Assembly (NCBI GenBank): GCA_965217075.1
Contig: CBDCHC010000004.1
Span: forward strand, 7,111-71,110
Source of the DNA: CBDCHC01 sp965217075
GTDB lineage: Bacteria > Pseudomonadota > Gammaproteobacteria > PS1 > Pseudothioglobaceae
Length of the DNA stretch: 64,000 nucleotides
Direction of reading: 5' to 3'
Both the position numbers and the translations under genes were made by a program. The notes beneath the pieces were generated by a model. That model was not told the origin of the DNA. It worked only from the letters and a program-made list of their open reading frames with translations, and searched no databases. Positions 1 through 8,287 of the stretch are shown here, in pieces. Positions within the stretch are counted from its first letter, which is position 1. Every line of letters begins with the position of its first letter.

Positions 1-276
1 ACCCTTGTTATAAGAATTATTTCTATAACCATTGTTATATCTTCTATAGTTATTATATGGCTGACTATAAGTGTTATTACCCCACTCATCATCAAACTCA
101 TCAATAAAATTTTGCATTTCTTCTGGATACCAACGAGGGTCAAAATAATCATAGGGATTATAACCAAAAATACCATTATCTTCCCACCAACCATTATTAT
201 TGCCACCTCCCCACCAGTTAGCATTTACTGTAAAACTAAATAAACTTATAACAACAATCAAAATATATTTTTTCAT
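1..276 (-). CDS. Sulfur globule protein-like secreted protein (partial, C-terminus off window)
   Basis: I read this frame by hand: 92 codons without a stop run from the ATG at 276 to the window edge, so the 3' end is missing. The start is set by a strong AAGGAG six bases upstream. The product begins with a clear signal peptide (MKKYILIVVISLF..., likely cleaved after VNA at about residue 19). The mature part is low-complexity and rich in Asn, Gly, Tyr and Trp (NWWGGGNNNGWW), followed by an acidic stretch (DPRWYPEEMQ, DEFDDEWG) and a Tyr/Asn/Arg-rich tail. This composition resembles the structural proteins that coat periplasmic sulfur globules in gammaproteobacterial sulfur oxidisers. That assignment is by resemblance only. 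It follows lepB on the same strand but seems to have its own promoter. Confidence 0.6.
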   Translation of the reverse strand, partial: MKKYILIVVISLFSFTVNANWWGGGNNNGWWEDNGIFGYNPYDYFDPRWYPEEMQNFIDEFDDEWGNNTYSQPYNNYRRYNNGYRNNSYNKG

Positions 277-282
277 TTTTAT

Positions 283-288
283 CTCCTT
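283..288 (-). promoter_or_regulatory. Ribosome binding site of the sulfur globule-like gene
   Basis: Read on the minus strand this is AAGGAG, six bases before the ATG at 276. It is one of the best Shine-Dalgarno matches in the window, where most genes have weak ones, which suggests strong expression. Confidence 0.6.
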
Positions 289-308
289 GTCTATATAAAA
301 TCAACTCT

Positions 309-317
309 ATTATAACA
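309..317 (-). promoter_or_regulatory. Candidate extended -10 promoter for the sulfur globule-like gene
   Basis: On the minus strand the bases read TGTTATAAT, a perfect extended -10 element (TGnTATAAT), ending 32 bases before the ATG at 276 and just past the lepB stop. Extended -10 promoters need little -35 sequence, and none is evident here. In DNA this AT-rich, such matches also arise by chance, so this is a candidate only. Confidence 0.4.
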
Positions 318-1202
318 TTATTTTATAGCTCCAATGCGAGAAAATTTAAAACCATTATCAAAATACATCCATACAGCAATAGCTTTTCCCACTAAATACT
401 CTTGAGGAACAAATCCCCAAAAACGACTATCGCTACTATTATCGCGATTATCGCCCATAACAAAATAATGCCCCTTAGGCACTACTAACATAACTGCTTT
501 AGAAGAATGATTTGGATTAACCAATATTTTGTGTTGTGTAGTTAAATCTTCTTGTATTAATTTAAAATTATCCATCGGCATTCCTGATGCAAATGCCTTG
601 TAATTACCTAAATTTATATAATTAATATATTTGCCATTCACCATAAGTTTATCTTGTTTATATATTATATTATCTCCGGGTAATCCAATAATACGTTTAA
701 TAAAATCAGCACCTTTATATTTATCATTTCTTTCGTAATTTGGATAACGAAAAACTGCTACATCGCCTCTTTTTGGTTGACCTATTTTTATAATAATATC
801 ATTGCTAATAGGCATTCTTAAACCATAACTAAATTTATTAACTAAAATAAAATCACCAGTTAAAAGTGTTGGCATCATTGAATTAGAAGGAATTCTAAAA
901 GGTTCTACGATAAAACTTCTTAAAAAGAATACTAATAATAATACTGGGAAAAATTCAGCAGCAAGTTGAACTATTTTTGGTCTATTGATATATTTTTCTC
1001 CTTTATTAAAACGTAAAAATAAGAAAAAATAAATCCAACGATAAAAACTATTGCTATTAACGTTTTTAGCTAATGGCTTAGTTTTATCAGTCATAAAAAA
1101 CATCTTATCAATTACTACTATGAAAAAAGTAATAATAATACCAATTAATAAAAAAACTGTAACATCAAAAGCGAAAAAACCAGATGCATTTTCAATAGTC
1201 AT
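318..1202 (-). CDS. lepB: Signal peptidase I
   Basis: Membrane-bound serine protease that removes signal peptides from exported proteins on the periplasmic side. It has 294 residues, slightly shorter than the E. coli enzyme. An N-terminal membrane segment (about 10-32) and a second one (about 83-96) precede the catalytic region. The nucleophile motif SNSMMPTL places Ser108, the general-base Lys is Lys169 in FIKRIIGLPGD, and the late conserved box GDNRDNSSDSR is intact. It is transcribed away from the DsrC-like gene and just upstream of the sulfur globule-like gene. lepA, its usual neighbour, is not next to it. Confidence 0.95.
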   Translation of the reverse strand: MTIENASGFFAFDVTVFLLIGIIITFFIVVIDKMFFMTDKTKPLAKNVNSNSFYRWIYFFLFLRFNKGEKYINRPKIVQLAAEFFPVLLLVFFLRSFIVEPFRIPSNSMMPTLLTGDFILVNKFSYGLRMPISNDIIIKIGQPKRGDVAVFRYPNYERNDKYKGADFIKRIIGLPGDNIIYKQDKLMVNGKYINYINLGNYKAFASGMPMDNFKLIQEDLTTQHKILVNPNHSSKAVMLVVPKGHYFVMGDNRDNSSDSRFWGFVPQEYLVGKAIAVWMYFDNGFKFSRIGAIK

Positions 1203-1236
1203 AATAAAAATAATAGAATTATAAAGCTATATATTA

Positions 1237-1242
1237 TATAAT
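1237..1242 (+). promoter_or_regulatory. Candidate -10 box upstream of the DsrC-like gene
   Basis: TATAAT lies 25 bases before the ATG at 1268, in the 65-base gap between lepB and the DsrC-like gene, which diverge. There is no clear -35 at the right distance, and the region is nearly all A/T, so this is weak evidence. Confidence 0.25.
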
Positions 1243-1267
1243 ATTTATTTTTTAATCTTGGAGTTTT

Positions 1268-1594
1268 ATGTCACTTAATAACTTGGAAAGAGATGCTAAT
1301 GGGTATTTAGCTAGTTTAAATGATTGGAGCGAAGATATTGCTACAGAAATTGCTAGCGAAGAAGGGGTATCTTTAACTGCAGCATCATTTAAGATATTGA
1401 ATTATTTACGTAATGAATATATAAATAATAATCAAAACCAACCTAATGAACGTAATATGGTAAAAGGTTTAAAGGCTTCTTGGGACGGTAAATTAACGAC
1501 TAAAGAATTATATGTTTTGTTTCCTAAAGGCCCAGCCAAACAAGCAGGCAAAATTGCAGGTCTACCTGAAACTAAAAGAAAAGGTGGTTATTAA
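1268..1594 (+). CDS. DsrC/TusE-family protein lacking all cysteines
   Basis: 108 residues with the DsrC/TusE fold signature: an N-terminal 'D..GYL..L.DW' stretch (DANGYLASLNDWSEDIA), a central helix-turn region, and the C-terminal arm KQAGKIAGLPETKRKGGY. Family members that carry sulfur use a penultimate cysteine (both TusE and DsrC), and true DsrC has a second one about ten residues earlier. Here both positions are non-Cys and the protein contains no cysteine at all. It therefore cannot act as a persulfide carrier. It fits the Cys-less branch of the family, sometimes called RspA and suspected to be regulatory. TTGGAG upstream serves as ribosome binding site. It stands alone between lepB and aroA, not in a tus or dsr cluster. 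Confidence 0.85.
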   Translation: MSLNNLERDANGYLASLNDWSEDIATEIASEEGVSLTAASFKILNYLRNEYINNNQNQPNERNMVKGLKASWDGKLTTKELYVLFPKGPAKQAGKIAGLPETKRKGGY

Positions 1595-1596
1595 AT

Positions 1597-2898
1597 TTAA
1601 GAATTATAACTATTTATATTAAGACCAATTTTACTGGCAGTATCGATAAAATTTGGAAATGAAGTAGCAACATTACTAGTATTATTAATTTTTATTGTAT
1701 ATTTACAAGCACAACTTGCTATAGCAAATGCCATGGCTATACGGTGATCATTATATGATTCTAAGGCAGTAATTGGTTGAGAAAATTTAGACCCAGTAAT
1801 TTTAATACCATCTGCAAGCACTGTATTATTAATACCTAAAATACTAAGACCTGTTGCCATAGCTGTAATTCTATCAGACTCTTTAACTCTTAATTCTTTA
1901 GCGCCAGTTAATATGCTTTCTCCATCAGCACAACTCATAGCAATAAAAATTGCTGGAAATTCATCAATTGCAAGCGAGATTAAATGATGCGGGATATTAA
2001 TAGCTGTTAATTTTGCAGACTTGATGTTAATATCAGCTACTAACTCACCATTTATATTATTTTTATTACTAAATGCTAATCTAGCCCCCATTAATTTTAA
2101 AATATCAATAATACCTGCCCTAGTTGGGTTTATATTGACCTGTGTTAAAGTTACATCAGCATTTTCTGCTATTGTTGCTGCTACGATAAAAAATGCAGCT
2201 GATGATATATCGCTTGGAACAGTAATATTGGTTGCTATTAGCTCTTTAGGTTTTAAACAAATTTTATTGCCATTTATATCTAAATCAGCTCCAAAAGATG
2301 CTAGCATTTTTTCTGTATGATTACGAGTAGCAATGTTTTCTATAATACAAGTTCTTCCTTTAGCATATAAACCGGCTAATAATATAGATGATTTAACCTG
2401 TGCAGATGCTATAGGCATGGTATAAGATATAGAATTTAAATTTTTTACTCCTGTAATATTTAATGGCAACATATTGTTATTGCTATTTATTTTTGCCCCC
2501 ATTTGCGATAATGGTGTAATAATACGCCCCATTGGCCTGGCAGATAATGACTCATCTCCTATAATTTTGGTATTAAATGTTTGTCCGATTAAAATACCAC
2601 TTATAAGGCGTACAGAAGTGCCAGAATTACCTAAATTAAGAACTTTATTTGCTGGCTTTAGTCCATTCAAACCTACGCCGTTTATAATAACTCTGTCATT
2701 ATTTTGTTGAATATCAACACCCATATCAATAAAAACCTGTAGTGTTGCTAACGCATCTTCCCCTGTTAAAAAACCATTAATAGTAGTTGTGCCATTTGCA
2801 ATAGAACCTAAAATAATGGCGCGATGAGAAATAGACTTATCACCTGGAATATTAATTTTTCCATTTAAATTGCTGCTAAATTTGCTAATAAAGTGCAT
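1597..2898 (-). CDS. aroA: 3-phosphoshikimate 1-carboxyvinyltransferase (EPSP synthase), class II type
   Basis: Sixth step of the shikimate pathway: joins shikimate-3-phosphate and PEP. 433 residues. Substrate-binding motifs are visible: GDKSISHRA (19-27), NLGNSGTSVRL (88-98) and RVKESDRI. The sequence carries the motif set used to define class II enzymes: GDK-x-x-x, SAQVK (165-169), RNHTE (192-196) and NPTR. Class II enzymes tend to be insensitive to glyphosate, in contrast to the class I enzyme of enteric bacteria; insensitivity here is inferred, not seen. It lies 51 bases downstream of maf on the same strand and converges on the DsrC-like gene with a two-base gap. Confidence 0.95.
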   Translation of the reverse strand: MHFISKFSSNLNGKINIPGDKSISHRAIILGSIANGTTTINGFLTGEDALATLQVFIDMGVDIQQNNDRVIINGVGLNGLKPANKVLNLGNSGTSVRLISGILIGQTFNTKIIGDESLSARPMGRIITPLSQMGAKINSNNNMLPLNITGVKNLNSISYTMPIASAQVKSSILLAGLYAKGRTCIIENIATRNHTEKMLASFGADLDINGNKICLKPKELIATNITVPSDISSAAFFIVAATIAENADVTLTQVNINPTRAGIIDILKLMGARLAFSNKNNINGELVADINIKSAKLTAINIPHHLISLAIDEFPAIFIAMSCADGESILTGAKELRVKESDRITAMATGLSILGINNTVLADGIKITGSKFSQPITALESYNDHRIAMAFAIASCACKYTIKINNTSNVATSFPNFIDTASKIGLNINSYNS

Positions 2899-2949
2899 AA
2901 ATATTTAAAAAACTAAAAATAGTTATTTTATATATAAACAAATATTAAA

Positions 2950-3513
2950 TTACAATATATCTATATTGTGTTTTTTTAATAAATCAACTAATCTAATCAT
3001 TGGCAAACCTATTAAAGAATTATAATCATTACCACTTAATTTAGTAAAAAGAGTAATACCTAAACCTTCTACTTTAAAGCTACCAGCGCAATGATATGGT
3101 TTGTCTTGTAATAAATAATTTTCTATTTGCTTAAATGTTAATTGACGAAAATACACACTAAATTTATCAACAATAATATCATAATTATTATTTGATGCCA
3201 CACAAAGAGCGGTTAAGAAATCAACTTGATTGCCAGCACATTGTTGTAATTGTTTAATAGCATTTTTATGATTAAGTGGTTTAGTTAAAATTTTATTTTT
3301 AAGTACCGCGACTTGATCAGAGGCAATAATTACTTTATTATTCTTTGCACATTTGCTAGCCTTTTGTTGAGCCAATCTATATACTAAATCTATAGGTTTT
3401 TCGCCTATTTTTCTGCTTTCATCTATATCTGGCAAGCAAATTTCAAATGTTAAATTTAATTTTTTTAATAATTTTTGTCTAAAAATTGATGATGAAGCAA
3501 GAATAATCTCCAT
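2950..3513 (-). CDS. yceF: Maf-family nucleotide pyrophosphatase, YceF type
   Basis: House-cleaning pyrophosphatase of 187 residues. The N-terminal box ILASSSIFRQKLL is the family hallmark, and ASDQVAVL (65-72) holds the catalytic Asp66. The C-terminal part (AGSFKVEGLGITLF, LIGLPMIRL) matches E. coli YceF, which hydrolyses 7-methyl-GTP, more closely than YhdE, so I assign the YceF subgroup. In E. coli yceF lies beside the yceD-rpmF-plsX genes; here those are about 39 kb away. It diverges from folA with a 49-base gap. Confidence 0.88.
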   Translation of the reverse strand: MEIILASSSIFRQKLLKKLNLTFEICLPDIDESRKIGEKPIDLVYRLAQQKASKCAKNNKVIIASDQVAVLKNKILTKPLNHKNAIKQLQQCAGNQVDFLTALCVASNNNYDIIVDKFSVYFRQLTFKQIENYLLQDKPYHCAGSFKVEGLGITLFTKLSGNDYNSLIGLPMIRLVDLLKKHNIDIL

Positions 3514-3562
3514 GTATTATTATTCAAAGTAAAATTGATATTTTAATTTAAAAAAAATAACT

Positions 3563-4057
3563 ATGCTCTCAATTATAGTTGCTATGGATAATAATAATTT
3601 AATCGGTAATAACAACAGACTACCGTGGCATTTACCTGCTGATTTAGCATATTTTAAAAAAATCACTACAAGTAAAACTATTATTATGGGTAGAAAAACT
3701 TTTGACTCTATTGGCAAAGCTTTACCTAATCGTAATAATATAATAATAAGTAGCAATAAAAATCTAATTATTAAAAATTGTGAAGTAATAAATAGCCTTG
3801 AACAGGCCTTACATAAATATAGTAATACACAAGAATTAATAGTGATAGGTGGTAGCAGTATTTACAAACAAGCACTACCTTTTGCGCAAAAATTATATAT
3901 TACCAAGATTGATGCTATTTTCAATGGTGATAGTTATTTTCCACAATTTAATCAAAAAATATGGCAAATAATTAGCAATAAACCCCACAAAATTGATAAA
4001 GGCAATAAATTTGCGTATAATTTCATGGTTTTAACAAAAGAAAAAAAATATTTATGA
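3563..4057 (+). CDS. folA: Dihydrofolate reductase
   Basis: Reduces dihydrofolate to tetrahydrofolate, feeding thymidylate and one-carbon metabolism. 164 residues, normal for the family. The N-terminal MLSIIVAMDNNNLIG, the substrate-binding loop LPWHLPADLAYFK with the catalytic Asp27, the NADPH-binding MGRKTFDSIG and the VIGGSSIYKQAL box are all present. First gene of a tight operon running to recR. Its stop overlaps the next start (ATGA). Its partner thyA is nearby on the other strand. Confidence 0.96.
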   Translation: MLSIIVAMDNNNLIGNNNRLPWHLPADLAYFKKITTSKTIIMGRKTFDSIGKALPNRNNIIISSNKNLIIKNCEVINSLEQALHKYSNTQELIVIGGSSIYKQALPFAQKLYITKIDAIFNGDSYFPQFNQKIWQIISNKPHKIDKGNKFAYNFMVLTKEKKYL

Positions 4058-4254
4058 AAGGTATAATAATTATGATAACACTAACAGTTTTTATTAGTAG
4101 CTGTCTTATGAGCAGTGTTGTAACTATTCCTATGCGTGTAACTAGCGCTGTTATTGGAGTTATTCCTATAGTTGGAGACAGTATAGAAAGAAAAATAGAT
4201 GGTGTTGCCGATGATATTGATACTGTAGGTGAAGTTGCAGATATAATTTACTAA
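4054..4254 (+). CDS. Small putative lipoprotein (DUF6726-like)
   Basis: 66 residues with a short hydrophobic leader ending in ISSC, a plausible lipobox with Cys17. The rest is small and repetitive in character (VTSAVIGVIPIVGD, then an acidic Asp-rich tail). It resembles short proteobacterial proteins of the DUF6726 type (a 'TSAV..IVPVVG' core), but that match is from memory. The start overlaps the folA stop (ATGA) and the stop overlaps the glyS start by one base, so translational coupling supports it as a real gene. Function unknown. Confidence 0.6.
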   Translation: MKGIIIMITLTVFISSCLMSSVVTIPMRVTSAVIGVIPIVGDSIERKIDGVADDIDTVGEVADIIY

Positions 4255-6278
4255 TGAAAGATTTTTTATTGGAGGTTTATTGTGAAGAATTACCACCAAA
4301 ATTATTACTTAAATTAGTTGATTCACTAGTAGAAAATTTTACCAAGCAATTAAAATTACATCAACTATCTTATACTGTTATACAATCATTTGCCACCCCT
4401 AAACGTTTAGCATTTTTAGTAAAAAATTTAAGCAAAAAGCAAAAAAATATACAAATTAACAAAAAAGGCCCTAATGTAGCAGCTAATGCTCAAGCTATTA
4501 CTGGTTTTGCTAAAACTAATAATACTAATATTGATAATTTAACTCGTAAACAAACAACCAAAGGAGAATATTATTATTACCAAAATACTATAATTGGCAA
4601 AAATACTGCTGATTTATTAGCAGATATATGCAAAAATGCTATTAAAAATATTACTATTCATAGACCAATGCGTTGGGGTAATAATAAATTTAGCTTTATT
4701 CGCCCTGTGCATTCTATTATTGCCTTATTTGGTGAGCAAATTATTCCACTAACTATTATGAATGTTGTAAGTGGCAATACAACTAAAGGTTTGCGGTTTA
4801 TAGCAAACAATAACATAACTATTAATAATGCAACAGACTATCAACAAATTATGCTTGATGTAGGTTTAATTGAAGTAGATTTTATTAAAAGACGTGATAT
4901 AATCTCCACACAAATCCAACAAATTGCAGCAGAAAATAATGCTTTAATTATCAAAGATAATGAGTTATTAAATGAAGTATGTGCATTAGTTGAGCATCCA
5001 CAAGCATTTATTGGTAAATTTGATAGCAAGTTTTTATCATTGCCAAAAGAGGTTATAACGCAAACTATGCGCGAACATCAGAAATATTTTAGTGTAGTTG
5101 ATATTAACAACAAATTACTGTCAAATTTTATTGCAGTTGCTAATGTAGTTACTACAGATATGAGTACCATTATAGCTGGTAATCAAAAAGTTATTAAACC
5201 GCGTTTAAATGACGCTCAATTTTTCTGGCAACAAGATAGTAAAAATACTTTATTTTCATATGTTGATAAATTAAAAAATATACTATTTATGCAGGATTTA
5301 GGTTCAATGTATGATAAAAGTCAACGCCTAGTAATACTAACAAAATATATTGCTAATATAATTAATGCTGATAATATATTTGCTGCTAGGGCAGCGCTAT
5401 TATCCAAAGCTGATCTTAGCACTAATATGGTAGTAGAATTTCCAAATTTACAAGGAATTATTGGTAGCTATTATGCTAAAAAAGATAATGAGAATAAACT
5501 AACTATTGATGCTATTTATTATCAATATTATCCTCGTTTTGCTGGTGATAAATTACCAAATAATGCTGAAGGAATATGTGTGTCTATAGCCGATAAAATT
5601 GATAGTATCTGTGGAATTTTTGGTATAAATAACCAACCAACAGGCTCAAAAGATCCTTATGCATTACGTAGATTAGCGCTTGGACTTATGAGAATTATCA
5701 TTGAAAAAAAATTAAATATTAACCTTAAAAATCTTATCATATTTTCATTAAAACTATATTTTAATAATGCTGATAATGAAAAATTTATACAAATACATAA
5801 TTTTATGTTAGAAAGGCTAAAAGTTTATTATCATGAAAAAAATATCGATACAACAGTATTTTTGGCTGCTAGCAAGATTAATAATAATAACCCGTATGAT
5901 GTGCATTTACGTATAAATGCTTTAAATAGTTTTAGCCAAAAACCAGATGCAAAAAATTTAATTATAGCTAACAAACGTATTTTTAATATCTTAAAAAAAT
6001 CAGAATTTAATATAATTGATAAATATAATTTCACTACAGATATTGATAAAACTTTATATAAAAATATTATTAAATCCCAAAAAGTAATTGCCAGTACCAC
6101 AGATTATGAAATTATTATTAATGAATTATTATCTCTTAAAATAATTATCGATGAATTTTTTAATACAGTTATGATTAATGATAAAGATGAAAAAATTAAA
6201 AATACTAGATTAAATCTTATTAATTTAATTAGGAAATTATTTTTAAATATTGGTGATATCGCCTTATTAGCTAAATAA
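4254..6278 (+). CDS. glyS: Glycine--tRNA ligase beta subunit
   Basis: Large subunit of the bacterial alpha2beta2 glycyl-tRNA synthetase, involved in tRNA recognition. 674 residues, near the E. coli length (689). The opening KDFLLEVYCEELPPK is the diagnostic N-terminal motif, followed by the core (HRPMRWGNNKFSFIRPVHSI, MREHQKYF, KPRLNDAQFFWQQD) and the NQPTGSKDPYALRR region. The alpha subunit gene glyQ normally lies immediately upstream; here that place is taken by the small lipoprotein gene and folA, so glyQ must lie elsewhere. dtd follows four bases later. Confidence 0.96.
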   Translation: MKDFLLEVYCEELPPKLLLKLVDSLVENFTKQLKLHQLSYTVIQSFATPKRLAFLVKNLSKKQKNIQINKKGPNVAANAQAITGFAKTNNTNIDNLTRKQTTKGEYYYYQNTIIGKNTADLLADICKNAIKNITIHRPMRWGNNKFSFIRPVHSIIALFGEQIIPLTIMNVVSGNTTKGLRFIANNNITINNATDYQQIMLDVGLIEVDFIKRRDIISTQIQQIAAENNALIIKDNELLNEVCALVEHPQAFIGKFDSKFLSLPKEVITQTMREHQKYFSVVDINNKLLSNFIAVANVVTTDMSTIIAGNQKVIKPRLNDAQFFWQQDSKNTLFSYVDKLKNILFMQDLGSMYDKSQRLVILTKYIANIINADNIFAARAALLSKADLSTNMVVEFPNLQGIIGSYYAKKDNENKLTIDAIYYQYYPRFAGDKLPNNAEGICVSIADKIDSICGIFGINNQPTGSKDPYALRRLALGLMRIIIEKKLNINLKNLIIFSLKLYFNNADNEKFIQIHNFMLERLKVYYHEKNIDTTVFLAASKINNNNPYDVHLRINALNSFSQKPDAKNLIIANKRIFNILKKSEFNIIDKYNFTTDIDKTLYKNIIKSQKVIASTTDYEIIINELLSLKIIIDEFFNTVMINDKDEKIKNTRLNLINLIRKLFLNIGDIALLAK

Positions 6279-6282
6279 TAAT

Positions 6283-6723
6283 ATGAAAGCTTTATTGCAA
6301 AGAACATCAGATGCAAACATTAAAATTAATAATAAAATAATAGCTGAAATAAATTATGGTGTTTTAGTGCTAGTTGGTTTAGAAAAAAATGATACTAAAA
6401 CAACTGTTGATAAATTAACACATAAAATACTTAATTTTAGAATGTTTGCAGATAATGATAATAAAATGAATTTAAATATCAAAAATATAGCTGGAGAAAT
6501 TTTACTAGTTTCGCAATTTACTTTAGTAGCTAATACTAAGTCTGGCAACAGAGCCGGTTTTTCTGCTGCTATGGCCAATAAACAAGCACAAGTGCTGTAT
6601 AATTACTTAGTTGATAATATGAAAAATAATTATACTAAAATAAAAACTGGGTTGTTTGCTACTGATATGCAGATAACTCTTACAAATGATGGTCCGGTAA
6701 CATTTTTATTAGAACAAATATGA
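6283..6723 (+). CDS. dtd: D-aminoacyl-tRNA deacylase
   Basis: Cytoplasmic proofreading enzyme that removes D-amino acids (and glycine from tRNA-Ala) from mischarged tRNA. 146 residues, the standard size. The two cross-subunit active-site motifs are intact: SQFTL (77-81) and NDGPVT (135-140). It follows glyS by four bases and overlaps the next gene by four (ATGA). Placement after a tRNA synthetase fits a shared role in aminoacyl-tRNA quality. Confidence 0.95.
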   Translation: MKALLQRTSDANIKINNKIIAEINYGVLVLVGLEKNDTKTTVDKLTHKILNFRMFADNDNKMNLNIKNIAGEILLVSQFTLVANTKSGNRAGFSAAMANKQAQVLYNYLVDNMKNNYTKIKTGLFATDMQITLTNDGPVTFLLEQI

Positions 6724-7106
6724 GTTCTTTAACTAATATAGTTATTATTATTGGTATGGTATCAATTGCTATTATGCTTATTAGTATATTTTTAATTCCT
6801 GTTTTTATAAAAAACATACCTACTGATTATTTCATTAATAATAAATATCATCAAATGAATATAAATAATACCAAGCAATTTATTATTATAATTGGTAGAA
6901 ATATTATTGGTTTTATATTAATAATTGTAGGCGTTATTATGCTCTTTACTCCTGGCCCTGGTATTATCACTATTTTAGTTGCTTTGTTTTTAATGAAATT
7001 TAAAAATAAAGCTAAATTAGAGTATATGTTAGTTAAAAATAATGCTACTTTTAAAGCTCTTAATTATTTAAGAGAAAAAGTTAATAAAGAACCATTTAAA
7101 CGTTAA
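6720..7106 (+). CDS. PGPGW-family membrane protein
   Basis: 128-residue inner-membrane protein. Two hydrophobic regions (about 5-30 and 53-92) flank a short polar stretch. The signature TPGPGIITILVALFL (PGPG at 78-81), followed by a basic segment and LNYLREKVNKEPF, matches the putative transmembrane PGPGW family found across proteobacteria. No biochemical function is known. It overlaps dtd by four bases and precedes the next gene by two, so it is co-transcribed. Confidence 0.8.
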   Translation: MSSLTNIVIIIGMVSIAIMLISIFLIPVFIKNIPTDYFINNKYHQMNINNTKQFIIIIGRNIIGFILIIVGVIMLFTPGPGIITILVALFLMKFKNKAKLEYMLVKNNATFKALNYLREKVNKEPFKR

Positions 7107-7108
7107 AT

Positions 7109-7711
7109 ATGTCTGAAAAAAAAATAATATCTATTATAATCATCATAGCGGTAATTTTTACTGCATTATTATTTATCATAGGTAAGCCAAAAACACCAAA
7201 CATATCTATGCCTTGGGATAGTTATATTGAAAATAATAAAACTAAGGTTTTTGGATTAACTATAACAGAATCTACTTTAGCAGATGTAATGAGGGTATTT
7301 GGTAATAACGCTGAACTATCATTATTTAAAGATAAGGATGGCGATAAATCATTAGAAGCATATTTTTATAATACCACTATAGGGGGTATAAAAGCTAACG
7401 TTATAATTACATTAGCAATGAATAATACTATCTATCAGATGTTAAAAAATAATATAAAAAAAACCGAAGTCACGCCAATTACTGCTAATCAAAAAATTAC
7501 TTTTAATGATTACATTAATAATAAATTATTAACTACAAAAATCAATAGCATTAGCTTTATACCTAGAGCAACTATAAATGATAAAATTATTTTACAAAGA
7601 TTTGGCGTACCTGATAAAAAACACGATAATTATCTTTTGTATAAAGCAAAGGGATTAAGGATAATAAATGATGATAATGTGCAAATTTTAGAATTTTATA
7701 ACATTACATAA
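7109..7711 (+). CDS. Hypothetical single-pass membrane-anchored protein
   Basis: 200 residues, not recognised. One N-terminal membrane segment (about 5-24, IISIIIIIAVIFTALLFII) is followed by a soluble, probably periplasmic domain. That domain has two similar-looking parts (FGLTITESTLADVMRVFG... and ...NDKIILQRFGVPDKK), of the kind seen in small outer-membrane assembly or lipoprotein domains that dock to a partner; this resemblance is weak. It ends one base inside recR. Conserved operon position between a PGPGW protein and recR is all the context offers. Confidence 0.7.
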   Translation: MSEKKIISIIIIIAVIFTALLFIIGKPKTPNISMPWDSYIENNKTKVFGLTITESTLADVMRVFGNNAELSLFKDKDGDKSLEAYFYNTTIGGIKANVIITLAMNNTIYQMLKNNIKKTEVTPITANQKITFNDYINNKLLTTKINSISFIPRATINDKIILQRFGVPDKKHDNYLLYKAKGLRIINDDNVQILEFYNIT

Positions 7712-8286
7712 TGATAAAAGAACTAATTAAATCATTTACAATATTACCTGGCATTGGCAATAAAAGCGCTGCAAGATTTGTTTATTACTTATTAGAGCAC
7801 AACAAAGATGCTGGGTTAATGCTAGCTAAAAATCTACAAAAAACTATTGAAAATATTAAAAATTGCGCTAATTGTAGAACATTAACAGAAAAAAACTTAT
7901 GCTCTATTTGCAACAACAGTAAAAGAGATAATAAAAAAATTTGTATCGTAGAAACACCAAATGATATTGTTAATATAGAAAATAGTGGTGCTTATAATGG
8001 TAAATACTTTGTTTTGGGTGGTTATTTATCTCCTATTGATAATATTGGCGAACAAGAATTAGGCATAAATACATTAATAGAGTTGGTAAAAAATAATAAT
8101 ATTAAGGAATTAATTTTAGCTGTAAGAGCAACTATAGAAGGTGATATTACTAGTAATTATATTGAAAGTATATTTAAAAAAAATAGTGTAAAAATTACTC
8201 ATCTAGCGAGAGGCATACCTGTTGGTGGTGAATTAGAATACACTGATATAAATACTATAGCCAGAGCGATTATAGATAGATATTAA
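7711..8286 (+). CDS. recR: Recombination mediator protein RecR
   Basis: Works with RecF/RecO to load RecA at single-stranded gaps. 191 residues, slightly short of the usual 200. Helix-hairpin-helix (LPGIGNKSA), an intact four-Cys zinc module (Cys52, 55, 64, 67), a Toprim domain starting at CIVETPNDIVNIENSG and the C-terminal ARGIPVGGELEYTD are present. Last gene of the folA operon. Its usual partners dnaX and ybaB are not adjacent. It ends two bases before the convergent hemH. Confidence 0.95.
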   Translation: MIKELIKSFTILPGIGNKSAARFVYYLLEHNKDAGLMLAKNLQKTIENIKNCANCRTLTEKNLCSICNNSKRDNKKICIVETPNDIVNIENSGAYNGKYFVLGGYLSPIDNIGEQELGINTLIELVKNNNIKELILAVRATIEGDITSNYIESIFKKNSVKITHLARGIPVGGELEYTDINTIARAIIDRY

Positions 8287-8287
8287 C

